From: an uncultured Granulosicoccaceae bacterium
GTDB taxonomy: Bacteria; Pseudomonadota; Gammaproteobacteria; Granulosicoccales; Granulosicoccaceae
NCBI GenBank assembly: GCA_938035125.1
Contig: CALHNS010000064.1
Span: 1-61,800, forward strand
Direction: 5' to 3'
DNA: 61,800 nucleotides
Positions 8,727 through 15,961 of the stretch are shown here, one piece after another (within the stretch, counting starts at the first letter, position 1; each line of letters opens with the position of its first letter). Made by a program: the position numbers and the translations under genes. The notes beneath the pieces were generated by a model. The model made no database searches. It was given only the letters and a program-made list of their open reading frames with translations, and was not told the DNA's origin.

Positions 8727-9654
8727 ATCGCCCTTTGTTGTCGTAGATTGGGGTACCAGCAGTTTTCGTTTATGGAGCCTAGATGCGGATGCGGTGGTGT
8801 TGGCCAAACATCGTAGCGATTGCGGTATGGCAAGCCTGCAGCCTGCTGAGTTTGAAACCGTTCTTGAACAGAGCTTCACTGCATTGAATATAGAGGCCAA
8901 TTTGCCTGTTATTATTTGCGGTATGGCAGGTGCTGCTCAAGGTTGGTATGAAGCACCTTATATGGACATGACAGAAGAATTACATGCGCTAGGCCTGCAT
9001 GCCGTGCGTGTGCCGAATGTACAGCGCGATGTGTACATTTTACCTGGCGTAAAACAAGCTCAGCCTGCGAACGTGATGCGGGGGGAAGAAACGCAATTGC
9101 TGGGTTTACTTAAGGTGCAACCTGATTTTAATGGCATTGTTTGCTTACCTGGTACTCACACTAAATGGGTTCAGCTGCAACAGGGAAAAATTCAGAAGTT
9201 TACCACCTGCATGACCGGTGAATTATTTGGTTTACTGGCCAATCAATCGGTGCTTAAGCATTCGGTTACAGAGCGTGTGCATAATGAGAACACCCCGGAC
9301 TCAGCGCTTCAATCGGTCTTCAACACCGCAATAACAGAGGTGACTAATAAGCCTTATAGTCTTGCTGAACAATTCTTTAGTTTGCGTGCATCCACTTTAT
9401 TGGAAAACACCGAACCTGCATTATTGCGTGCACGTTTATCTGGTTTATTAATAGGCTTTGAGCTTTCTGCAATGCAGCCTTATTGGAAAGAACACACCGT
9501 GGTGTTAATCGGTGAAGCTAAGCTTTGCAATAGTTACGCTAACGCTTTGCAACAGATGCATGTGAGCACATCGATATTGGATGCAGAGCAGCTAACGCTA
9601 AACGGTTTAATTAACGCCTACCAACACATTGAGACCTCTTTTCATGTCAGCTGA
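8719..9654 (+). CDS. dgoK: 2-dehydro-3-deoxygalactonokinase (DgoK)
   Basis: This kinase phosphorylates 2-keto-3-deoxygalactonate at C6 in the galactonate (De Ley-Doudoroff) route. It shows the family hallmarks in order: VVDWGTSSFRLW at the N-terminus, NVMRGEETQLLG near residue 115, LPGTHTKWVQL near 145, MTGELFGLL near 170, and ARLSGLLIGFELSAMQ near 255. Length (about 311 residues) is normal. The start at 8719 is preferred because AGAG lies ten bases upstream; 8710 and 8689 are in-frame alternatives. It overlaps the dehydratase gene by eight bases and the aldolase gene by eleven, so the three are one translationally linked operon. Confidence 0.95.
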   Translation: MAKSPFVVVDWGTSSFRLWSLDADAVVLAKHRSDCGMASLQPAEFETVLEQSFTALNIEANLPVIICGMAGAAQGWYEAPYMDMTEELHALGLHAVRVPNVQRDVYILPGVKQAQPANVMRGEETQLLGLLKVQPDFNGIVCLPGTHTKWVQLQQGKIQKFTTCMTGELFGLLANQSVLKHSVTERVHNENTPDSALQSVFNTAITEVTNKPYSLAEQFFSLRASTLLENTEPALLRARLSGLLIGFELSAMQPYWKEHTVVLIGEAKLCNSYANALQQMHVSTSILDAEQLTLNGLINAYQHIETSFHVS

Positions 9655-10246
9655 AATCATTGCAATTCTTCGAGGGGTTCAGCCAACAGAAGTATTGGCT
9701 ATTGGTGAGGTGTTGATTGATGTTGGTATCACCAAGATAGAAGTGCCACTGAATTCGCCCAATCCGATAAAAAGTATTGAAACACTGGTGCATGCCTATT
9801 CAGTGGTTGCAGAGATTGGCGCTGGAACTGTTTTAACGCTTGATCAAGTTAAACAAGTGGCTGACGCTGGCGGCCAACTTATCGTATCGCCTAATATGCA
9901 ACCTGAGGTTATCGCGGTAACTAAACAACACGGCATGCGATCTTATCCTGGTATTCAAACGGTTACTGAAGCGCTCGCAGCGTTACACAATGGCGCCGAT
10001 GCATTGAAGCTTTTTCCCGCCCATTTAATTGGCCCGGTTGGGCTGCAAGCTTTTAGTGCCGTGCTTCCTAGTGGTGTAAAGAGCTACGCAGTGGGAGGTG
10101 TTGGGCCTGAGAATTTTAGCGATTGGGTGGCCGCAGGTGTCAGTGGCTTTGGTATGGGAAGTTATCTTTACAAGCCTGGGTGCTCTGCAAAACAAGTTAA
10201 AGAGAAAGCGTTGGTTTGTGTTCAAGCTCTGCAGGAATGTTACTAA
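9644..10246 (+). CDS. dgoA: 2-dehydro-3-deoxy-6-phosphogalactonate aldolase (DgoA)
   Basis: This class I KDPG/KDPGal aldolase splits the DgoK product into pyruvate and glyceraldehyde 3-phosphate. The motifs are IIAILRGVQPTEV at the start, IEVPLNSPNP near residue 34, IGAGTVLTLDQV near 63, QLIVSPNM near 85, DALKLFPAHLIGP (Schiff-base Lys region) near 125, and AVGGVGPENFSDW near 150. PLNSP is typical of the galactonate enzyme rather than the gluconate one. The ATG at 9644 lies inside the end of dgoK; an upstream in-frame start at 9629 would add five residues. It is convergent with the AraC gene that follows, with 37 bases between. Confidence 0.94.
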   Translation: MSAEIIAILRGVQPTEVLAIGEVLIDVGITKIEVPLNSPNPIKSIETLVHAYSVVAEIGAGTVLTLDQVKQVADAGGQLIVSPNMQPEVIAVTKQHGMRSYPGIQTVTEALAALHNGADALKLFPAHLIGPVGLQAFSAVLPSGVKSYAVGGVGPENFSDWVAAGVSGFGMGSYLYKPGCSAKQVKEKALVCVQALQECY

Positions 10247-10283
10247 CACCCATTCACTTACGGGCCTATATAGCTTAAGCACC

Positions 10284-11198
10284 TTAATTGGTACGCGCTT
10301 GCAGTCTGTATTCTGAAGGGCTTTGTCCAATCTGTTGTTCAAATACACGGCTGAAGGCGGTTCGACTTTTAAAGCCAACCAGCTGGGCAATGCGTTTTAC
10401 GGGCAAATCTGAATCTTGCAACAATGCGCAAGCTCTTTGCAGTCTTAATTCGCGCAGTAACTCTATCGGACCACTGCCGTATGCGGCGCTGAATCGATTG
10501 GCAAAAGCGGAACGACTCATATTGGCTATTGCGGCAAGGCTTTCAACCGTATGATCTTCACCGGGTTCATCAAGCATTGCGCGAAGCGCTGTCCAAATGA
10601 CTGGGTCACGCAATGCGGCCATCCAGCGTAATTGTGTGTCTTCGTTTGCTACGCGCCGTCTTAACATTTCAATGACGCATTGAGTCAATAATGCTCTTAT
10701 CATTGCGCGACTGCCCGTAATCGGTTGGCTGAGTTCGCTGATTATTTGGTTTATCGTCGGGTGCATAGGGCTGCCAGGTTCAATGCGCTCAACGATAGGT
10801 TCTCGAACCAGTTCAATCACATCAACGGCTCCACGTAATCCAATTCGTAAGTGGGAACATAACGCGATCACCTGTCCTGTGTTGTCGTTCTCTTGGCCAA
10901 CTTTTAATAAGTGTCGTAACTTAACTTCTGGCGGTGCGCACTGAAGTTGGGAGTCGTTCTCTACACCATAGCTGCGTAAGGCATGGCTTTTAAGTGCTGG
11001 TATTAGCACGAGACTACCGGGCATTACCTGAATGGGAGCAATGCCTTGAATAGCAAGTTCTCCTTCGCCATTGAGGATGTAATGCAGCGACACGTTCGAG
11101 TCTCTGCCAACATCAAGATTGCACTTGCCATGCAGCTCGCACAGCGCAAATGGGTCGGTTGAAATCTCAAGTTGATCAAAGATGTGTTCAAAGTTCAT
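10284..11198 (-). CDS. AraC-family regulator with cupin-like sensor domain
   Basis: The product has 304 residues. The N-terminal half (about 15-190) fits the AraC cupin_6 type sensor (SLHYILNGEGELAI, PGSLVLIPALKSHALRSYG). The C-terminal 100 residues hold the double helix-turn-helix: ESLAAIANMSRSAFANRFSA and VKRIAQLVGFKSRTAFSRVF, ending in GQSPSEYR. It is divergent from the cysteine hydrolase at 11330 and convergent with dgoA. Two copies of ATTGATACAYCT lie in the shared promoter region, consistent with control of the hydrolase and itself. The effector is unknown; being beside the dgo genes does not make it their regulator, because its promoter faces the other way. Confidence 0.9.
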   Translation of the reverse strand: MNFEHIFDQLEISTDPFALCELHGKCNLDVGRDSNVSLHYILNGEGELAIQGIAPIQVMPGSLVLIPALKSHALRSYGVENDSQLQCAPPEVKLRHLLKVGQENDNTGQVIALCSHLRIGLRGAVDVIELVREPIVERIEPGSPMHPTINQIISELSQPITGSRAMIRALLTQCVIEMLRRRVANEDTQLRWMAALRDPVIWTALRAMLDEPGEDHTVESLAAIANMSRSAFANRFSAAYGSGPIELLRELRLQRACALLQDSDLPVKRIAQLVGFKSRTAFSRVFEQQIGQSPSEYRLQARTN

Positions 11199-11226
11199 AG
11201 TGTGATATTGAGCGAATTCTGGATCT

Positions 11227-11279
11227 ATTGATACACCTAAGGCTGATAACAGACGTTTCTTGTACGAATTGATACATCT
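11227..11279. promoter_or_regulatory. Two direct ATTGATACAYCT repeats, candidate AraC sites
   Basis: ATTGATACACCT at 11227-11238 and ATTGATACATCT at 11268-11279 differ at one base and start 41 bases apart, close to four helical turns. Same-orientation sites on one DNA face are typical for AraC-family dimers. They lie between the divergent AraC gene (start 11198) and the hydrolase (start 11330). Confidence 0.5.
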
Positions 11280-11329
11280 GGCTCCATAGAATTAACACTC
11301 CTCTTAGAAAAAACTTGGAGTTTAGCTTT

Positions 11330-12157
11330 ATGTGTAACCATCATGATGAATCAGACAATGATCGACCCCACGACCCATCCAGACGGCGTGCAGTTTCTGG
11401 CGCTGTCGCTGCAGGGGTTGCAGGCGTTGCTGCCACGGTTGTGAATCAGGCGTCGGCGCAAAACGCAGACCCTTACGCCGATCCTGCGGAACCTGCACTT
11501 CCTCCATCGACTATGAAGTTGGACCTGTCGCGCGCAGCATTGGTTGTGACTGACCCCCAAATAGATTTTCTTCACCCAGAAGGCGTGACATGGGGAGTTG
11601 TTGGTGAAAGTGTTACTGAACAAAATACCGTTGAAAACATCGAGTCATTATTTAAAGCGGCAAAGGCTGCTGATATTACGGTTGCGGTGTCTCCACACTA
11701 TTACTACCCAACTGATCACGGTTGGAAGTTTGAAGGCGCACTGGAAAAACTGATGCATAAAATCGGTATGTTTGATCGTAAAGGCCCGTTAAACCTTGAA
11801 GGTTTTGATGGTTCTGGTGCTGATTTTATGCCGCAATACAAGCCCTACATTGAAGATGGAAAAACCATCGTCACATCGCCACACAAAGTGTACGGTAACG
11901 ATACGAACGACTTATCATTGCAACTGAGAAAAAGTGGCGTAGATCAAGTTATTCTTGCGGGTATGTCTGCCAATCTTTGCACAGAAAGTCATATGCGTGA
12001 GCTTCTAGAAGATGGCTTTGAAGTGGCTGTTATTAAAGATGCCACGGCGGCGGCAAAGTTACCTGAAGGCGATGGCTATCTTGCGGCATTAACCAATTTT
12101 CGTTATATGGCCAACGCGGTTTGGACAACCGACGATGTGGTTAAAATGCTTAGTTAA
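11330..12157 (+). CDS. Isochorismatase-like cysteine hydrolase with twin-arginine-type signal
   Basis: The product has 275 residues. The N-terminus carries SRRRAV (17-22), then a small-residue hydrophobic stretch ending QASAQN near 44, which looks like a weak Tat signal, so the enzyme is probably periplasmic. The hydrolase triad is visible: Asp75 (VTDPQIDF), Lys186 (SPHKVYG) and nucleophile Cys217 (SANLCTESH). The fold is nicotinamidase/isochorismatase, whose members cleave C-N or vinyl ether bonds; the substrate cannot be told. GGAG nine bases before the ATG at 11330 fixes the start. A strong hairpin with T-run follows the stop. It is divergent from the AraC regulator that probably controls it. 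Confidence 0.88.
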   Translation: MCNHHDESDNDRPHDPSRRRAVSGAVAAGVAGVAATVVNQASAQNADPYADPAEPALPPSTMKLDLSRAALVVTDPQIDFLHPEGVTWGVVGESVTEQNTVENIESLFKAAKAADITVAVSPHYYYPTDHGWKFEGALEKLMHKIGMFDRKGPLNLEGFDGSGADFMPQYKPYIEDGKTIVTSPHKVYGNDTNDLSLQLRKSGVDQVILAGMSANLCTESHMRELLEDGFEVAVIKDATAAAKLPEGDGYLAALTNFRYMANAVWTTDDVVKMLS

Positions 12158-12185
12158 TAGGTTGTTTTCCAGCCTTTATTGTTAC

Positions 12186-12218
12186 ATGCAGCCATCGTAT
12201 TGATGGCTGCATAGTTTT
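12186..12218 (+). terminator. Rho-independent terminator after the cysteine hydrolase
   Basis: An 11-base perfect stem (ATGCAGCCATC / GATGGCTGCAT, 12186-12196 and 12202-12212) with a five-base loop is followed by AGTTTT. It lies 28 bases after the stop of the hydrolase gene and could also serve the convergent DUF3750 gene in part. Confidence 0.75.
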
Positions 12219-12292
12219 AGTAGTGTTTTATTCCAGTTTCTATTCGTTCAAGTGTTCAAGCCACAGCAGGCATAAGTGCTCAGGCCACCAAT

Positions 12293-13114
12293 TCACTCAT
12301 TAAAATCATAGCGCCGCACATCATCAAACCCCAATCGTCCTAAGGCAGGCAGCTTGATCGCCGGAGGCCAAAAATCCACTCCTACGGTTGCGCCTAGAAC
12401 ATTCATTTCAATGCCTTCTTCAACGCCCAACAAAACGCCTGCGTAACCGCCTAAAGAAATTTGTGCACCGCGGCGACTGGGTGTTAATGCGGCAATTGAG
12501 CCGTTAGGCAGATAGTCTTTACCAATGGCGGTGGGCGGGAGTTCAAGGTTCAGTTCCGGCACGGATCGGGCAAGCCAAGCGATGAAGGTGTTGCTGTTGG
12601 GGCCAGGCCACACTCGGTAGGTGCGGGGGTAGGGGTAATTTTCGGCCGCCTTCTCTATGCGTGTGATCATTTCATCCACATCGGTGCCGCCAGTAATTTC
12701 TCGCAGCAACGTGGGTCGATTGCCGAACCAATAGCCATCGGGGTTACCTTTTCGCACCCGCACGGAATTGTTGCCGTAGTAGGCGTAATAGCCTATGACT
12801 TCGATACGCCGGTAGGTTAGGTCGCTGGTTCGCTTATAGGCTACCCAAGTGTGAACCCCAAGATTGCCTCGCCAGCGGGCCGCGCGGGCGGCGTAGACTT
12901 GGATAACAGCGGTATCTGAAGAGATTGGTGGGGCCTGATCGCTGCTATCACGGCGTAAATCCCACCAATTGGCATCGTCTCGTTGCAGTTGTTTGGCGTA
13001 TTGGCAGCCAACGGGCAGCACGAAAAGCACCAATACGATCACAGCGGATTTGCCGAGATATCGCAACAGGCGGCGGCCTAGTCGGTAGGCGGGACGATTG
13101 GGTTTACTGCTCAT
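12293..13114 (-). CDS. DUF3750 family protein
   Basis: The product has 273 residues. One membrane segment spans about 23-40 (AVIVLVLFVLPVGC) and may be a lipobox-like anchor (LPVGC). The remainder matches the conserved DUF3750 pattern: WWDLRRDSSDQAP, VQVYAARA-type segment IQVYAARAARWRG, GVHTWVAYKR, IGYYAYYGNNSVR, PYPRTYRVWPGPNSNTFIAW near residue 175, PPTAIGKDYLP near 200, and LPALGRLGFDD at the end. Function is unknown; the conserved His and Trp in GVHTW and the Asn-Ser-Asn-Thr block suggest an enzyme-like pocket facing the periplasm. It stands alone between the hydrolase and the dehydrogenase operon, divergent from the latter. Confidence 0.86.
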   Translation of the reverse strand: MSSKPNRPAYRLGRRLLRYLGKSAVIVLVLFVLPVGCQYAKQLQRDDANWWDLRRDSSDQAPPISSDTAVIQVYAARAARWRGNLGVHTWVAYKRTSDLTYRRIEVIGYYAYYGNNSVRVRKGNPDGYWFGNRPTLLREITGGTDVDEMITRIEKAAENYPYPRTYRVWPGPNSNTFIAWLARSVPELNLELPPTAIGKDYLPNGSIAALTPSRRGAQISLGGYAGVLLGVEEGIEMNVLGATVGVDFWPPAIKLPALGRLGFDDVRRYDFNE

Positions 13115-13241
13115 GCGTGTTGCCGGGTATGGGTGGCGTGCGTCATACTGTGTGTGAGCAGCCGTCGTCTAATGAGTTTAGATGGGTTGATCATTAACTG
13201 TACATTACCTTCGTCTTCATTCGAGCGCAGACAGCGCCAAG

Positions 13242-13297
13242 AATTCAATTCGGTAATAAAAAATTCAATTCATGTGGGCGCTAAATGCTGGCGCCCA
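13242..13297. promoter_or_regulatory. Direct repeat and inverted repeat upstream of the dehydrogenase/dehydratase pair
   Basis: AATTCAATTC occurs at 13242-13251 and 13262-13271, exactly 20 bases apart (two helical turns). Directly after is the inverted repeat TGGGCGC (13275-13281) / GCGCCCA (13291-13297) with a nine-base spacer. Both lie within 90 bases of the start at 13330 and are plausible regulator sites or a leader hairpin. Confidence 0.45.
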
Positions 13298-13329
13298 TCC
13301 ACAGATAAGTCACATAACAGGTTAGAAAA

Positions 13330-14211
13330 ATGAGTAAGGAATCCGTCGGTTTTATCGGTTTAGGCGCTATGGGTGTTGGTATGGCGGCTAATGTCATAAA
13401 AAATGGCTATCCGTTAACTGTTATGGGCAACAAAACCCGCGCACCGGTTGAGCGTTTAGTGTCTATGGGCGCCACGGAAGTGAGCACTCCTGCAGAATTA
13501 GCAGCGGTTAGCGATGTGGTTATTTTGTGCGTCACCACCAGCGACGTGGTTGAAAAATTAGTGTTTGGCGATGATGGCTTATTGGCCGGTGCAAAAAAGC
13601 CTTTTTTACTCATAGACTGCGGCACCTCTCAACCCACTTCCACTAAGAAAATTGGCGAGGCTATGAAAGCTGCGGGTGGTGGCATGTTAGACGTACCACT
13701 GGGTCGTACACCGGCTGCCGCTGAAACGGGCACTTTAAATATGATGGCAGGGGGTGCAGACGAAGATTTTAACCGCGCAAAGCCGTTACTGGAAACTATG
13801 TCGGAGAATCTATTTCACTTAGGGCCATTGGGTACGGGTCACACCATAAAGCTTTTGAACAATTCGTTCTCCATGTCAGTGGCTGCATTAACGGCCGAAA
13901 TGGTGGGTACGGCGAAGGCTGCAGGTATTGATGTTAAGCAGCTTCATCAAGTGATGTCAGCAGGGCCTGTAAGAAGCGATGTGTTTGATTGGATTATGGC
14001 AAGCCCAATTGAAAACGATGAAAGTAAAATGCAATTTTCGTTATCCAACGGTTTAAAAGACATTCAATATTTTCTAGAGTTTGCTAAAGATGTTGATGGT
14101 TACAGCACGGTAGCAACCGCTGCTGAATCGCTAATGGCGCCAGTTGTTGCCAATGGCCACGGCGATGACACCATTCCTGCATTGTGCCGACACATTCCTA
14201 ATCGCGGTTAG
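13330..14211 (+). CDS. Beta-hydroxyacid dehydrogenase, HIBADH family, with sulfolactaldehyde-reductase-like residues
   Basis: The product has 293 residues. The Rossmann motif GFIGLGAMGVGMA is at 7-19. The catalytic Lys174 lies in HTIKLLNNSFS. The substrate loop reads DVPLGRTPAAAETGTL (121-136) instead of the usual APVSGG. In E. coli YihU (sulfolactaldehyde reductase) Arg123, Lys171, Asn174 and Ser178 are the reported sulfonate and catalytic residues; here Arg126, Lys174, Asn177 and Ser181 keep identical spacing. This makes a C3-sulfonate substrate plausible. The alternative, given the UxaA-family neighbour 13 bases downstream, is a GarR-like tartronate semialdehyde reductase. The neighbour is co-transcribed (GGAAG site between them). 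Confidence 0.85.
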   Translation: MSKESVGFIGLGAMGVGMAANVIKNGYPLTVMGNKTRAPVERLVSMGATEVSTPAELAAVSDVVILCVTTSDVVEKLVFGDDGLLAGAKKPFLLIDCGTSQPTSTKKIGEAMKAAGGGMLDVPLGRTPAAAETGTLNMMAGGADEDFNRAKPLLETMSENLFHLGPLGTGHTIKLLNNSFSMSVAALTAEMVGTAKAAGIDVKQLHQVMSAGPVRSDVFDWIMASPIENDESKMQFSLSNGLKDIQYFLEFAKDVDGYSTVATAAESLMAPVVANGHGDDTIPALCRHIPNRG

Positions 14212-14224
14212 TGGAAGTAAGTCT

Positions 14225-15775
14225 ATGAGTGATGAAGGCACACCCATTGTTTGGCTGCGTGATCGTGATACGAAGCAGCCATTACTGGTGTTAGATGACA
14301 GCGATACTGTGGGTGTTGCTTTGCGCGCGTTAACACCAGGCGAGGTGATCAACGGTGTAGAAGTCTTGCAACGCATTCCCAAAGGACACAAGATGGCGTT
14401 AACCGGTTTGGATGCAGGGCAGTCGGTAACCAAATACGCACAATCTATTGGTGTGGCTAGCCGTCATATTGGTGCAGGCGAACACGTTCACACCGATAAC
14501 CTAAAGTTTGTCGACACACAATATGAGTCGGTATCGCAGTTCAATGAAAAAACGGTTTCAGTGAAAAGTACGGACACTTTCAATGGCTATCATCGAAAAG
14601 ATGGGTCAGTGGGTACTCGAAATTTTATCGCCGTTATCAGCAGTGTGAATTGCTCGGCAACCGCTGCCCACAGTATCGCGAATTCGTTTGATGATTCTGC
14701 ACTTAAACCATACCCAAACATTGATGGAGTCGCTGCGTTCACTCATGGCACTGGTTGTGGTCTTGCTGATAGCGGTGAAGGCTTTGATAATCTGCAACGA
14801 GTGTTTGCAGGGCTTGCCACCCATCCCAATGTGGGTGGGGTGTTGTTTGTGGGTTTAGGTTGTGAAGTTAGCCAAGTGCAATCGGTGTTATCGGTAAACC
14901 GTTTGCAAGAAGGGCCCTTACTTCGAACCTTGAATATTCAAAGCACCGGTGGTCATCGTAAAACAGTGGCCGCTGGGGTAAGCGTTGTGGAGGATATGTT
15001 AGATGAAGTGAATTGCTGTGTTCGAAAAAGTGCGCCGGCCTCTCACTTGAGTTTGGCATTGCAATGTGGCGGCTCTGATGCGTGGTCAGGTATTACGGCA
15101 AACCCTGCGTTAGGGTATGCGGCCGATTTATTAATCCGCCAAGGCGGCACAGCGGTGCTAGCCGAGACGCCAGAAATCTATGGGGCTGAGCATTTGTTGC
15201 AGCGACGCGCCGTGTCTGTTGATGTATCGGAGGCTGTTGCCGAGCGCGTACAGTGGTGGCGAGATTATGTTCAAAGAAACAACGGCACACTGGATAACAA
15301 CCCATCGCCGGGTAATAAATTGGGCGGGCTAACCACCATTTTAGAAAAGTCATTGGGTGCGGTTGCTAAAGGAGGTACCACGCCTTTGGTTTGCGTTGCT
15401 CGTTACGCCGATAAAGTAAGAGACAAAGGCTTGGTGTTTATGGATTCACCCGGCTATGACCCAGCATCGGTTACCGGGCAGATTGCCACGGGATGTAATT
15501 TGGTTGCTTTTACAACAGGACGAGGTTCTACGTTTGGCAGTAAGCCAGCACCGTGTTTAAAGATTGCAACCAATACCGATATGTACACACAACTCAGAGA
15601 AGATATGGATATTAACGCGGGCACCATTGTGTCTGATTCTGAAAGCATCAGCGATGTGGGTGAGCGTATTTATAAACGTTTGTTGGATGTTGCTTCGGGT
15701 GACCTTACATTCAGTGAACAGCACGGTTTAGGCGATAACGAATTTGTGCCTTGGCAAATAGGTGCAACGATGTAA
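14225..15775 (+). CDS. UxaA/GarD-family sugar-acid dehydratase
   Basis: The product has 516 residues. Residues about 15-95 are the SAF-type N-terminal domain (VGVALRALTPGE, IPKGHKMALT, IGVASRHIGAGEHVH). The rest is the large UxaA domain: KDGSVGTRNFIAVISSVNCS near 127, GTGCGLA near 172, LQCGGSDAWSGITANPALGY near 275, NPSPGNKLGGLTTILEKSLG near 350, FTTGRGSTFG near 425, and DMDINAGTI near 455. These match altronate and galactarate dehydratases, which use iron or another divalent metal. The same family, split in two, includes (2R)-sulfolactate sulfo-lyase SuyAB. The start at 14225 is set by GGAAG eight bases upstream. Galactarate or altronate is the conservative guess. Confidence 0.87.
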   Translation: MSDEGTPIVWLRDRDTKQPLLVLDDSDTVGVALRALTPGEVINGVEVLQRIPKGHKMALTGLDAGQSVTKYAQSIGVASRHIGAGEHVHTDNLKFVDTQYESVSQFNEKTVSVKSTDTFNGYHRKDGSVGTRNFIAVISSVNCSATAAHSIANSFDDSALKPYPNIDGVAAFTHGTGCGLADSGEGFDNLQRVFAGLATHPNVGGVLFVGLGCEVSQVQSVLSVNRLQEGPLLRTLNIQSTGGHRKTVAAGVSVVEDMLDEVNCCVRKSAPASHLSLALQCGGSDAWSGITANPALGYAADLLIRQGGTAVLAETPEIYGAEHLLQRRAVSVDVSEAVAERVQWWRDYVQRNNGTLDNNPSPGNKLGGLTTILEKSLGAVAKGGTTPLVCVARYADKVRDKGLVFMDSPGYDPASVTGQIATGCNLVAFTTGRGSTFGSKPAPCLKIATNTDMYTQLREDMDINAGTIVSDSESISDVGERIYKRLLDVASGDLTFSEQHGLGDNEFVPWQIGATM

Positions 15776-15961
15776 AAACCGAGTGGTTTTATCGTCGCTT
15801 GTGTCATGTATATGGCGCTCAATACGTAACTATGTAGGCACTAGCTGAACTATTGATCAGGCAACATTGCATAACGTTACGACTGGTAATTTTAGCCAGA
15901 CTAAGCTACCCGCTTACGTTCATAATCGTGTTTCAACAGTTTGAAATCGCGTTTATAGAAC

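Noticed and set aside
15770-15795. AAAACC/GGTTTT hairpin after the UxaA-family gene as a terminator
   Set aside because: The stem is short and AT-rich and lacks a proper T-run; not strong enough to list as a feature.
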